From the NCBI RefSeq assembly GCF_000382045.1, contig NZ_KB907450.1, forward strand, positions 1,440,204 through 1,504,203: a stretch of 64,000 nucleotides of DNA, in the 5' to 3' direction. Positions within the stretch are counted from its first letter, which is position 1. Every line of letters starts with the position of its first letter. The notes under the pieces are model-generated. The model was not told the DNA's origin and did not search any database. It saw nothing but the letters and a program-made list of their open reading frames with translations. The DNA is from Variovorax atrisoli 110B (GTDB taxonomy: Bacteria > Pseudomonadota > Gammaproteobacteria > Burkholderiales > Burkholderiaceae_C). This document shows, piece by piece, positions 25,364 through 33,673 of this stretch. The position numbers and the translations under genes are program-made.

Positions 25364-25954
25364 TCAGTAAGGCGGCGCCTTGCGCGCCCGCTGTGCGCGC
25401 GCCGCCTCGGTCCACCAGGCCAGGTCGTCGGCGAAGCGGCCGAAGGAGCGCTGCAGCGATTCGCCCGCCGGGCCCGTGGGCTTGCCCGCCGCATCCAGCG
25501 TCTGCGAGATCGGCCCGACGGCCAGGGTGCTCGACACCACGACCATGCCCATCTCCGACAGGATCGAATGCCACACAGTGCCCGAGCGCACGCCGGAGAA
25601 GCGCCCCGCCGAATAGCTCGCGATGGCTGCGGGGCGCCAGAACCACTCCTCCAGGAAGTGGTCGGTGAGGTTCTTCAGGCCGGGCTGCGGGCCCCAGTTG
25701 TATTCGCCGGTGACGAAGACGAAGGCGTCGGCCGTGCGGATCTTCCCGGCCAGCGCTTCCATCGCGGCGGGAGCGCTGCCCTTCGGATATTCCTTGTACA
25801 TGCGGTCGAGCATGGGCAGGTCGACCGCCTTCGCGTCCACCAACTCGGCGTCATCTCCACGTTCGCGCAGGCCGGCGACGATGAAGTCGGCCAGGCGCAC
25901 GCCCATGCGGTCGGAGCGGTAGGAGCCGTAGAACACCAGGATCTTGTCGCTCAT
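25364..25954 (-). CDS. NADPH-dependent FMN reductase-like flavoprotein
   Basis: 196 residues. Flavodoxin-like fold with the FMN phosphate loop GSYRSDRMGVRLADFI near residue 10 and TGEYNWGPQPGLKNLTDH (about 82-99), which is the ring-binding segment of the SsuE/azoreductase-like family. Start ATG 25954 with GGAG upstream. It follows the YghU-like transferase by 44 bp and probably shares its transcript, suggesting a redox or detoxification role. Confidence 0.88.
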   Translation of the reverse strand: MSDKILVFYGSYRSDRMGVRLADFIVAGLRERGDDAELVDAKAVDLPMLDRMYKEYPKGSAPAAMEALAGKIRTADAFVFVTGEYNWGPQPGLKNLTDHFLEEWFWRPAAIASYSAGRFSGVRSGTVWHSILSEMGMVVVSSTLAVGPISQTLDAAGKPTGPAGESLQRSFGRFADDLAWWTEAARAQRARKAPPY

Positions 25955-25998
25955 CGTCGTTGCTCCGGCTGTGTGGATGGTGAGGGGCCGCGTCGTGC

Positions 25999-26877
25999 TC
26001 AGGTCGGCGCCTGCAGCTTGTCCTGCGTGCGGGTGTCGAAGTCGGACGCGTCGTGGCGCTCGTGAAGCTGGCTCGTGGGCTGGCCCCAGGTGCGGTTGAC
26101 CATGCGGCCGCGCTGCACGGCCGGCCGTTTCGCGATCTCGTCGGCCCAGCGCACCACATTCCTGTATTCGCTCACCTGCAGGAACTCGCCGGCTTCGTAG
26201 AGCTGCCCCTTGGCCAGCGCGCCGTACCAGGGCCAGACCGCGATGTCGGCAATGGTGTATTCGTCGCCCGCGAGATAGCGGCTTTCGGCCAGGCGGCGGT
26301 CGAGCACGTCGAGCTGGCGCTTGGTTTCCATCGCGAAGCGGTCGATGGCGTATTCGATCTTCGTGGGCGCGTAGGCATAGAAATGCCCGAATCCGCCGCC
26401 CAGGTAGGGCGCGCTGCCCATCTGCCAGAACAGCCACGACAGGCACTCGGCCCGCTCTGCCCGTTCCGTCGGCAGGAAGGCGCTGCCGAACTTCTCGGCC
26501 AGGTACTGCAGGATCGCGCCCGACTCGAACACGCGGATCGGCTTGTCGCCGCTGCGGTCCATCAGCGCGGGAATCTTGGAGTTCGGGTTCACCGCGACGA
26601 AGCCGCTGCCGAACTGGTCGCCATCGTTGATGCGGATCAGCCAGGCGTCGTACTCGGCGCCGGCATGGCCCAGCGCCAGCAGTTCCTCGAGCATCACCGT
26701 CACCTTCACGCCGTTGGGCGTGGCGAGCGAATAGAGTTGCAGGGGATGCCTGCCGACCGGCAGGTCCTTTTCATGCGTGGCGCCTGCGATGGGCCGGTTG
26801 ATGTTCGCGAAGCGGCCGCCGCTCTCCTTGTTCCATGACCAGACGGTGGGCGGCGTGTAGGCTGTCGTGCCATTCAT
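25999..26877 (-). CDS. Glutathione transferase of the YghU/nu class
   Basis: 292 residues, the length of E. coli YghU. Distinctive features are the N-terminal extension YTPPTVWSWNKESGGRFANINRPIAG, the thioredoxin-fold segment HPLQLYSLATPNGVKVTVMLEE, NPNSKIPAL and FESGAILQYLAEKFG for glutathione binding. YghU enzymes act on disulfides and peroxides with two glutathiones bound. Start ATG 26877 gives the family N-terminus. Divergent from another GST at 26906. Confidence 0.92.
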   Translation of the reverse strand: MNGTTAYTPPTVWSWNKESGGRFANINRPIAGATHEKDLPVGRHPLQLYSLATPNGVKVTVMLEELLALGHAGAEYDAWLIRINDGDQFGSGFVAVNPNSKIPALMDRSGDKPIRVFESGAILQYLAEKFGSAFLPTERAERAECLSWLFWQMGSAPYLGGGFGHFYAYAPTKIEYAIDRFAMETKRQLDVLDRRLAESRYLAGDEYTIADIAVWPWYGALAKGQLYEAGEFLQVSEYRNVVRWADEIAKRPAVQRGRMVNRTWGQPTSQLHERHDASDFDTRTQDKLQAPT

Positions 26878-26905
26878 GCGATGAGTTCCTGGAGTTGAAC
26901 CGACG

Positions 26906-27550
26906 ATGATCATTCTCTACGACTGCGCCACCGCCCCCAGCCCGCGGCGCGTGCGCATCCTGCTTGCCGAGAAGGGCATTGCACACGAGACCGTGCAGGT
27001 CGACCTGGTCCGTGGTGAGCAGCTGGGCGAGGCCTACCGCGCGATCAATCCGCAGTGCACCGTGCCTGCCCTGCGCACCGACGACGAAGACGGCCTGCTG
27101 CTGACCGACAACGCCGCCATCGCGGCCTGGGTGGAAGCCCGATACCCGCAGCCACCGCTGATGGGCATCACCCCGCGGGAAAAGGCCGAGATCGCAAGCT
27201 GGAACTGGCGCATCGAGTTCGAAGGCCTGCTCGCCATCGCCGAGACGCTGCGCAACAGCTCGCCCGCGATGGCCGACCGCGCGCTGCCCGGCCCGGTCAA
27301 CTACGCGCAGATTCCCGAGCTCGCGCAGCGCGGGCTCGCCCGGATCCAGCATTTCTTCGACACGCTGAACGAACGCCTGGCCGGCCGCGACTTCATCGCC
27401 ACCGACCGCTTCAGCATTGCCGACATCACCGCCGTGGTGGCGGTGGACTTCGCCCGCGTGGTGCGGGTCAAGCCCGGGGAGCAGCACCCCGAGCTGCTGC
27501 GCTGGCGCGCGGCGATGGCGCAGCGGCCGTCGATGGCGATGGCGCGCTGA
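26906..27550 (+). CDS. Glutathione S-transferase family protein
   Basis: 214 residues. N-terminal thioredoxin fold (ILYDCATAPSPRRVRILLAEKG) and NPQCTVPAL with LTDNAAIAAWVE for glutathione binding; the C-terminal helical part has FSIADITAVVAVDFARVV. The usual catalytic Ser/Tyr region reads APSPRR. Substrate not predictable. Only 28 bp separate its start from the divergent YghU-like gene. Confidence 0.9.
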   Translation: MIILYDCATAPSPRRVRILLAEKGIAHETVQVDLVRGEQLGEAYRAINPQCTVPALRTDDEDGLLLTDNAAIAAWVEARYPQPPLMGITPREKAEIASWNWRIEFEGLLAIAETLRNSSPAMADRALPGPVNYAQIPELAQRGLARIQHFFDTLNERLAGRDFIATDRFSIADITAVVAVDFARVVRVKPGEQHPELLRWRAAMAQRPSMAMAR

Positions 27551-27614
27551 GCGACGGGCCTTGGCGCCCGTGGACCGGAAGGGTGTGAGAAAACCGCCGC
27601 GAACGGTCCGAAGG

Positions 27615-27666
27615 TCGCACCGAGGACCTGAACCGTAGCCAGCTACGGTAAGGCCCGCAGGTGCGA
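27615..27666. repeat. Nested palindromic element between convergent genes
   Basis: Outer arms TCGCACC (27615-27621) and GGTGCGA (27660-27666) enclose a perfect hairpin ACCGTAGC-CA-GCTACGGT (27632-27649). It lies between the convergent GST and phaA genes. There is no T-run. It may be a repeated extragenic palindrome or a bidirectional terminator. Confidence 0.55.
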
Positions 27667-27700
27667 GATCGGGCTGCGCAGCAGCTTTGTTCGCGCCTTC

Positions 27701-28879
27701 TCAGCGCTCAATGGTGAGCGCCACACCCATGCCGCCGCCGATGCACAGCGAGGCGATGCCCTTCTTGGCGTTGCGGCGCTGCATCTCGTGCAGCAGCGTC
27801 ACCAGGATGCGGCAGCCAGATGCGCCGATGGGGTGGCCGATGGCGATGGCGCCGCCGTTGACGTTCACCTTGTTGATGTCCCAGCCCATTTCCTTGTTCA
27901 CCGCGCAGGCCTGGGCCGCGAAGGCTTCGTTGATCTCGAGCAGGTCGAGGTCGGCGGCCTTCCAGCCGGCGCGCTGCAGCGCCTTGGTCGATGCGGGCAC
28001 GGGGCCCATGCCCATGATGGCGGGGTCGAGGCCGGCAGTGGCGTAGCTGGCGATGCGGCCCAGCGGCTTGAGGCCCAGTGCCGCGGCCTTCTTGGCCGTC
28101 ATGACCATCACGGCTGCCGCGCCATCGTTCAGGCCCGAGGCGTTGCCTGCCGTCACGCCGCCGGCCTTGTCGAAGGCGGGACGCAGGCCGGCCAGGCCTT
28201 CGGCGCTGGTCTTGCGGTTGATGAATTCGTCGGTGTCGAAGACGACGGGGTCGCCCTTCTTCTGCGGGATGCTCACGCCGACGATCTCGTCCTTGAACTT
28301 GCCGGCGTCCTGCGCGGCGGCGGCCTTGGTCTGGCTGCCCAGCGCCAGTTCATCCTGCGCGGCGCGGTCGATGCCGTACTTCTTGGCCACGTTCTCGGCG
28401 GTGATGCCCATGTGGTACTGGTTGTAGACGTCCCACAGGCCGTCGACGATCATGGTGTCGACCATCTTCCAGTCGCCCATGCGCTGGCCGTTGCGCGAGT
28501 TGGGCAGCACGTGCGGTGCGGCGCTCATGTTCTCCTGGCCGCCGGCAATGACGATCTCGCTGTCGCCCGTGGCCACGGCCTGGGCCGCCAGCATCACGGC
28601 CTTCAGGCCCGAGCCGCACACGGCATTGATGGTGAGCGCCGGCGTTTCCTTGGCGCCGCCGCTCTTCAGCCACGCCTGGCGCGCGGGGTTCTGGCCCGCT
28701 CCGGCCGCCAGCACCTGGCCCATGATGGCCTCGCCGATCTGGTCGGCCGTGAGGTTGGCGCGCGCAATCACTTCCTTGATGACGGTTGCACCGAGCTCGG
28801 TGGCCGGGATGCCGGCGAGCGAGCCGCCGAACTTGCCGACTGCCGTGCGGGCGGCCGAAACGATGACGATGTCTTCCAT
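27701..28879 (-). CDS. phaA: PhaA, acetyl-CoA C-acetyltransferase (beta-ketothiolase)
   Basis: 392 residues, the family size. Active-site cysteine in NAVCGSGLKA, the GHPIGASG histidine and the C-terminal SLCIGGGMGVAL cysteine are all present. It condenses two acetyl-CoA to acetoacetyl-CoA, the first step of polyhydroxybutyrate synthesis. It follows phaC on the minus strand after 178 bp that contain a GC-rich palindrome. Confidence 0.95.
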   Translation of the reverse strand: MEDIVIVSAARTAVGKFGGSLAGIPATELGATVIKEVIARANLTADQIGEAIMGQVLAAGAGQNPARQAWLKSGGAKETPALTINAVCGSGLKAVMLAAQAVATGDSEIVIAGGQENMSAAPHVLPNSRNGQRMGDWKMVDTMIVDGLWDVYNQYHMGITAENVAKKYGIDRAAQDELALGSQTKAAAAQDAGKFKDEIVGVSIPQKKGDPVVFDTDEFINRKTSAEGLAGLRPAFDKAGGVTAGNASGLNDGAAAVMVMTAKKAAALGLKPLGRIASYATAGLDPAIMGMGPVPASTKALQRAGWKAADLDLLEINEAFAAQACAVNKEMGWDINKVNVNGGAIAIGHPIGASGCRILVTLLHEMQRRNAKKGIASLCIGGGMGVALTIER

Positions 28880-28985
28880 GAGGTTCTCCGTTGAAGTGAT
28901 TAAGGAATCCGCGTATCAAAACTGCAGGCGCAACTTGCGCCAAGCCACAGCCCAACCCAGGAACACCGCGGAACCGGCTTTGCCG

Positions 28986-29023
28986 GGCCGCCGGTGTTGC
29001 CCCCTGCAAGGGGGTTGGCGGCC
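28986..29023. repeat. GC-rich nested palindrome between phaC and phaA
   Basis: Arms GGCCGCC (28986-28992) and GGCGGCC (29017-29023) enclose CCCCCT-GCA-AGGGGG (29000-29014). Elements of this kind are frequent between genes in Comamonadaceae. It could reduce phaA expression relative to phaC or stabilise the upstream mRNA. Confidence 0.55.
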
Positions 29024-29057
29024 ACACGCAGTGGGCAAGCCTGGGGGTGTGCCATGT

Positions 29058-30809
29058 TTAGGCCTTGGCCTTCACGTAGCGTCCGGGCGCCGGCTCGATG
29101 GCCTTGTAGGCCTTGCCGTTGCCGTACGCCTTGGGCGCGGGGATCTGTTTGCCCGCGTGCCCCTTGAGCCATTGTGCCCAGTCGGTCCACCAGCTGCCCG
29201 GATGCTCCTGCGCGCCGGACAGCCATTCGGCCTGGGTCCTGGGAAACTTGCCGTCCTCGCGGATCCAGTGGCTTCGCTTCTTCTTGGCGGGCGGGTTGAT
29301 CACGCCGGCGATGTGGCCCGATGCGCCCATCACGAAGCGCTTCTTGCCGGGCAGCAGCTGCGTGGAGGCATAGGCGCCGCCGATGGGCACGATGTGGTCC
29401 TCGCGCGAGCCGTAGATGTAGGCCGGGATGTCGATGCGGCCGAGGTCGATCTTCTCGCCGCACACGGTGAGCGCATTCGGCTTGGCCAGCTTGTTCTCGT
29501 GGTAGGTGTTGCGCAGGTACCAGGCGTAGAAGGGGCCCGGCAGGTTGGTGGCGTCGCTGTTCCAGTACAGCAGGTCGAAGGGCGGCGGGGTCTCGCCCTT
29601 GAGGTAGTTGCCGACCACGTAGTTCCACACCAGGTCGTTGGGCCGCAGGAAGCTGAAGGTCGAGGCCAGGTCGCCGCCCGGCAGCAGGCCGCCGTTGCCC
29701 AGCTGCATCTCGCGGTACTGCACGAGTTGCTCGTCCACGAAGATGTCGAGGATGCCGGTGTCGCTGAAGTCGAGGAAGGTGGTCAGCAGCGTGACCGAGG
29801 CGGCCGGCTTCTCGCCGCGCGCCGCGAGCACGGCCAGCGCGGTGCTCAGGATGGTGCCGCCCACGCAGAAGCCCAGCGCGTTGATCTGCTTGCTTGCGCT
29901 GATCTCCTGCACCGTGTGGATCGCCTTGATGGCGGCGTTCTCGATGTAGTCGTCCCAGGTGGCCTTGCCCATCGACTCGTCGGGGTTGCGCCAGCTCACC
30001 ACGAACACGCGGTGGCCCTGCTCGTTCGCATAGCGGATCAGCGAGTTCTCGGGCTGCAGGTCGAGGATGTAGAACTTGTTGATGCAAGGCGGCACCAGCA
30101 GGAAGGGCCGCTCATAAACCTTGGGCGTGAGGGGCTTGTATTCGAGAAGCTGGAAGAACTCGTTCTCGAACACCACGGCGCCCTCGGTGGTGGCCACGTT
30201 GCGCCCCACTTCGAACGCGCTCTCGTCGGTCATGCTGAGATGGCCCTGCTTGACGTCGTTCAGCAGGTTCTGGATGCCCTTGGCGATGCTCTCGCCCTGC
30301 GTGTCGATGGCCTTCTTCTGCGCCTCGGCGTTGAAGGCCAGCGAATTGCTGGGCGCCGAGGCGGCCATCCATTGCTCGACGGCGAACCGCAGCCGCGCCT
30401 TGGTCTTCTGGTCGGCGTCGATGGCCTCGGCCATGCTCAGCATGGTGCGGCCGTTGAGCAGGTAGACGGCCGCCGAGAAGGCGGACAGCGGATTCTTGTT
30501 CCAGGCATCGCCCGCGAAGCGCCTGTCGCCTTCGGGCCTGGCGTCGAAGCCCTGGCGCCAGAGTTCGGTGGCCTCGGCGAGGTATTGCTGCTGGATCGAC
30601 TGGAGCTTCTCGGGGTCGATGGAAAACCGGGGCATCTGCGGCAGCTCCGGCAATTTCGGCAGCTGCCATAGCGGCGTGCCTCCGATGTCGAAGGCGGAGC
30701 CGGCCTGCGCGGTGGACTGCCGGAACGATTCCAGCGCCTGGGTCCATCCTTGCGAAAGAGCCTGCTGGAAGGGCGCGAACGCATCGGCACCCGTTGCTTG
30801 TTGCTTCAT
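29058..30809 (-). CDS. phaC: PhaC, class I poly(3-hydroxyalkanoate) synthase
   Basis: 583 residues, near the 589 of the Cupriavidus enzyme. The lipase-like box GFCVGG holds the catalytic cysteine (about Cys315), with the aspartate in SREDHIVPIGG and the histidine in GASGHIAGVINPP. It polymerises (R)-3-hydroxyacyl-CoA on the granule surface. The first gene of a phaCA pair; phaB lies separately at 16.7 kb. The N-terminus (FQQALSQGWTQALESF) is the usual amphipathic granule-binding region. Confidence 0.97.
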   Translation of the reverse strand: MKQQATGADAFAPFQQALSQGWTQALESFRQSTAQAGSAFDIGGTPLWQLPKLPELPQMPRFSIDPEKLQSIQQQYLAEATELWRQGFDARPEGDRRFAGDAWNKNPLSAFSAAVYLLNGRTMLSMAEAIDADQKTKARLRFAVEQWMAASAPSNSLAFNAEAQKKAIDTQGESIAKGIQNLLNDVKQGHLSMTDESAFEVGRNVATTEGAVVFENEFFQLLEYKPLTPKVYERPFLLVPPCINKFYILDLQPENSLIRYANEQGHRVFVVSWRNPDESMGKATWDDYIENAAIKAIHTVQEISASKQINALGFCVGGTILSTALAVLAARGEKPAASVTLLTTFLDFSDTGILDIFVDEQLVQYREMQLGNGGLLPGGDLASTFSFLRPNDLVWNYVVGNYLKGETPPPFDLLYWNSDATNLPGPFYAWYLRNTYHENKLAKPNALTVCGEKIDLGRIDIPAYIYGSREDHIVPIGGAYASTQLLPGKKRFVMGASGHIAGVINPPAKKKRSHWIREDGKFPRTQAEWLSGAQEHPGSWWTDWAQWLKGHAGKQIPAPKAYGNGKAYKAIEPAPGRYVKAKA

Positions 30810-30862
30810 CTTCTCTCCTGGTCCTCGCCTGAAACGGTACGGATGGCTTGCGTGATTTGAGT

Positions 30863-31252
30863 ATGCTGCATCCCAAGGGCGCTCACAACGCTACCTCCAC
30901 CACTTACCAACTGAAACTTTCCGTGTTTGTCCATCTGATCGTCATCGGCTGGCTGTATGTCGCCTTGATGATGGCGGTGGCCGAAGCCACCAACACCACC
31001 GGCACCGTGCTGGGCGCCATCTTCACATTTCTTTTGTACGGTTTGGCGCCCGTGGCACTGGTGGTTTACCTGATGGGCACGCCCGCACGGCGGCGCGCCA
31101 TCAGGCAGCGCGAACTCGAGGCACAGGAAGCCGCGCGCCGCGCAGCCGCCGAGGAAGCAAGCCGGCCCACCGGAACTGCGGGGTCAGACCTTCCAGACCA
31201 GGGCAGCGAAGCGCCCGCTGATGCCGTCGCGCCGGTGCGAAAAGAACCGTGA
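30863..31252 (+). CDS. Small inner-membrane protein of unknown function
   Basis: 129 residues from ATG 30863 (a TTG at 30848 is in frame). Two transmembrane helices, about residues 20-42 and 48-72, are followed by a charged, alanine- and glutamate-rich cytoplasmic tail. Its 3' end overlaps the convergent pgeF gene by 69 bp. No family is recognised. Divergent from phaC, 53 bp away. Confidence 0.7.
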   Translation: MLHPKGAHNATSTTYQLKLSVFVHLIVIGWLYVALMMAVAEATNTTGTVLGAIFTFLLYGLAPVALVVYLMGTPARRRAIRQRELEAQEAARRAAAEEASRPTGTAGSDLPDQGSEAPADAVAPVRKEP

Positions 31253-31936
31253 CGGGTTGCCGACGGTGCACCACGTGTCGCTGCCGTCGTTGCCATGGAT
31301 CGATTCCACGCCCGCCGCGCGCAGCCGCTGGCGCGCCAGCCCGGGCAGGTCGGCGAGCCATTTGCCGGGAGCAGGCCCAGGCCGGAAGCAGGACGCAGCC
31401 TCGGGCGCATGCGCCTCGAAGGCAGCCTTGACCTCGGGGCCCACCTCGAAGGCCTTGGGGCCGATGCACGGCCCCAGCCAGGCAATGACTCCTGGAGCGC
31501 CATCGAAAGCCCTCACCGTCTGCTCCAGCACGCCGCCGGCCAGCCCGCGCCAGCCCGCATGCGCCGCCGCCACGCGATGCCCGGCTTCGTCGGTGAAGAG
31601 CACCGGCAGGCAATCGGCCACCATGATCGTGCAGGCCAGGCCTGCCGCCGTGGCGGTACAACCGTCTGCAGCCGTGCCGTCGTTCACGATGCCAGGGGCA
31701 GCATCGAGTTCGACGACGCCCGTCCCGTGCACCTGCTGGAGAAAGACCGGACGAGCCCCGATGGCCGCGCGCAAACGGTTGCGGTTGTCCGCCACGTGCG
31801 AGGGCTCGTCGCCCACGTGGTCGCCGAGGTTCAGGCTCGCGTAGCGCCCCGGCGAGACACCGCCCTCGCGCGTGGTGCACACGGCCCGCACGTTCGGCGG
31901 CGCGGGCCATTTGGGCACCAGCCAGCTTGCATCCAT
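31184..31936 (-). CDS. pgeF: PgeF/YfiH laccase-domain peptidoglycan editing protein
   Basis: 250 residues. Family motifs CTTREGGVSPGRYASLNLGDHVGD, QQVHGTGV, DCLPVLF and HAGWRGLAGGVLE carry the metal-binding Cys and His residues, and SHRRDGISGR is the C-terminal signature. YfiH proteins have been described as copper-type polyphenol oxidases, adenosine-processing enzymes and peptidoglycan editing hydrolases. Starts 5 bp after the zeta-class isomerase gene. Confidence 0.92.
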   Translation of the reverse strand: MDASWLVPKWPAPPNVRAVCTTREGGVSPGRYASLNLGDHVGDEPSHVADNRNRLRAAIGARPVFLQQVHGTGVVELDAAPGIVNDGTAADGCTATAAGLACTIMVADCLPVLFTDEAGHRVAAAHAGWRGLAGGVLEQTVRAFDGAPGVIAWLGPCIGPKAFEVGPEVKAAFEAHAPEAASCFRPGPAPGKWLADLPGLARQRLRAAGVESIHGNDGSDTWCTVGNPSRFFSHRRDGISGRFAALVWKV

Positions 31937-31941
31937 CGGCT

Positions 31942-32580
31942 TCAGGCTTCCGCGTCGGGGGCCTGCGAGGGCTGCGCGCGCTGGAAGGCCTCGTGCTCCA
32001 TGCAGGCGTCGAAGGCGGCCATGGTGCGCGGCAGGCCGCTGAAGTCGCAGTCGAAGCGGCGGCCGTTGAAGATCTGCGGCACGAGGCAGCAATCGGCCAG
32101 CGTCGGCGTGTCGCCCCAGCAGTAGGTGCCGGCGGGGTACTGCGCGAGCTGGCGCTCGAAGGCCAGCAGGCCGTCTCGCACCCAGTGGCGGTACCAGGCG
32201 TTCTTGGCTTCCTCGTCGAGCTTGAGGTCCTTCACGAGGTACTTGAGCACGCGCAGGTTGTTCAGCGGATGGATCTCGCAGGCGATCGATTGCGCCAGCG
32301 CGCGCACGTGGGCGCGGGCCACCGGGTCGAGCGGCAGCAGCGCGGGCTCGGGATGCGTTTCGTCGAGGTACTCGATGATGGCCATGGACTGCGAGAAGCG
32401 CTCGCCGCCGTCTTCGAGCAGCGGCACCAGCCTGTCGGCGGAGATGGCGGCGTAGGGGCCGGTGCGGTGGTCGCCGCGCGCGATGTGCACGGGGATGTAT
32501 TCGAAATCGAGGCCCTTCAGGTTGAGGGCGATGCGGACGCGGAACGAGGCGGAGGAGCGGAAATAGTTGTGCAGCTTCAT
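31942..32580 (-). CDS. maiA: Zeta-class GST: maleylpyruvate/maleylacetoacetate isomerase
   Basis: 212 residues from ATG 32580. The zeta-class signature FRSSASFRVRIALNLKG (SSxSxRVRIAL) and QSMAIIEYLDE for glutathione binding are clear. These enzymes isomerise maleylacetoacetate (tyrosine pathway) or maleylpyruvate (gentisate pathway). A fumarylpyruvate-hydrolase-like gene 1.1 kb away makes the gentisate route possible, but no dioxygenase is present here. Lies between the TPR gene and pgeF on one strand. Confidence 0.9.
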   Translation of the reverse strand: MKLHNYFRSSASFRVRIALNLKGLDFEYIPVHIARGDHRTGPYAAISADRLVPLLEDGGERFSQSMAIIEYLDETHPEPALLPLDPVARAHVRALAQSIACEIHPLNNLRVLKYLVKDLKLDEEAKNAWYRHWVRDGLLAFERQLAQYPAGTYCWGDTPTLADCCLVPQIFNGRRFDCDFSGLPRTMAAFDACMEHEAFQRAQPSQAPDAEA

Positions 32581-32617
32581 GATCCGGCAAGCATAGCGCT
32601 CCCTCCGAAGCACAGCG

Positions 32618-33544
32618 TCAGGAGCGGGCTATAGCCGCCAGCACGCAGCGGAAGTCCAGCAGCGCGGCCTTCGGCGAGGTGGCGGCGACGGCCTCGCGCC
32701 ACTCGCCGAGGATGCGGCGCGCGGCTTCTTCCTCGCGGGCGGCGATGCCGATGCGCCATGGCCCCAGGGTGCCGGGCTCCTCGCCCTCGCCATGGTTGTG
32801 CAGGCCTTCGCCGTAGGGCCGGCCCTCGGAGCAGGCGCGGCAGAGCATCTGCATGCTGGTGGTCCAGTTCTCGGCGCTGGCGTCGGCGGCCTCGAAGCGC
32901 TTGACCAGCGCGTCGATGTCTTCCCTGGTCGCCTCCTCGATGGTGACTTCGTACGTCGAATAGTCCGACGGCGCGATCAGCTCCAGGGCGTCGAACACCG
33001 GCACCTCGCGCTCGCCCCGCAGGCGGTAGCCGTTGGCCGCGCCGTCGTGCAGCACGAGGTCGCCGTAGCGGTGGCCGCAGTCGGGCGTGGGCACGTTGCG
33101 CAGGATGGCGCGCGCCGGATCGATGCGGTCGGCCCACACCACCTCGCTGGCCTCGAGGCCATGCACGCGGATGGGCGTGAGCCCGATGAAGAGATCGACC
33201 GGCCCGTTGCCCTCGGGCACCTCGATGCCGTACTGCCGCCAGGCGCTGCGCGCGGTGGCCCAGTCGCCCAGGGCCGTGGCCGCGATGCCGAGATTCCAGA
33301 CCGCGCCCTCGTTGCGCGGGTCGCACTGCACGGCACGGGCGTTGGCCTGCAGCGAGGCGGCCCAGTCGCCGCGGTACTTGTGGATGAGGCCGATGTTGTA
33401 CCAGGGCGCCGACCAGTTCGGCAGCACGGCGCCGGCCTGCGCATAGGCTTGCAGCGCGCCGTCCTGGTCGCCCTCCTCGTCGAGCCGGCGGCCTAGTTCG
33501 TTGAGCGCGTTGGCCTTGCCGGCCTTGCCGATTCGGATGGGCAT
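32618..33544 (-). CDS. TPR-repeat protein
   Basis: 308 residues. At least two tetratricopeptide repeats are visible at the N-terminus (ANALNELGRRLDEEGDQDGALQAYAQAGAVLPNW and WYNIGLIHKYRGDWAASLQANARAVQCDP), followed by a third partial repeat and a C-terminal region of unknown fold rich in charged residues. No signal peptide. Likely a protein-protein scaffold; function unknown. First gene of a minus-strand set with maiA and pgeF. Confidence 0.85.
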   Translation of the reverse strand: MPIRIGKAGKANALNELGRRLDEEGDQDGALQAYAQAGAVLPNWSAPWYNIGLIHKYRGDWAASLQANARAVQCDPRNEGAVWNLGIAATALGDWATARSAWRQYGIEVPEGNGPVDLFIGLTPIRVHGLEASEVVWADRIDPARAILRNVPTPDCGHRYGDLVLHDGAANGYRLRGEREVPVFDALELIAPSDYSTYEVTIEEATREDIDALVKRFEAADASAENWTTSMQMLCRACSEGRPYGEGLHNHGEGEEPGTLGPWRIGIAAREEEAARRILGEWREAVAATSPKAALLDFRCVLAAIARS

Positions 33545-33673
33545 GGTGGGAAATGAGGGGAATGGAGAAGGAATCCGCCGCGCGGGCCGTCTATTGTGAG
33601 CCCCGCGCCTCTGGCACACTGCCGGTTTCCCGCCTGGCTTCCCCCTGAGAAACTGAGAAAAGGACACGTCTCC

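Noticed and set aside
24873..25646. A minus-strand frame across the 116-bp repeats with repeated HRPK.EQ...CKTTT segments
   Set aside because: The repeated peptide follows from the DNA repeat being in phase (246 bp is a multiple of 3). Many differences change amino acids and there is no start or ribosome site.
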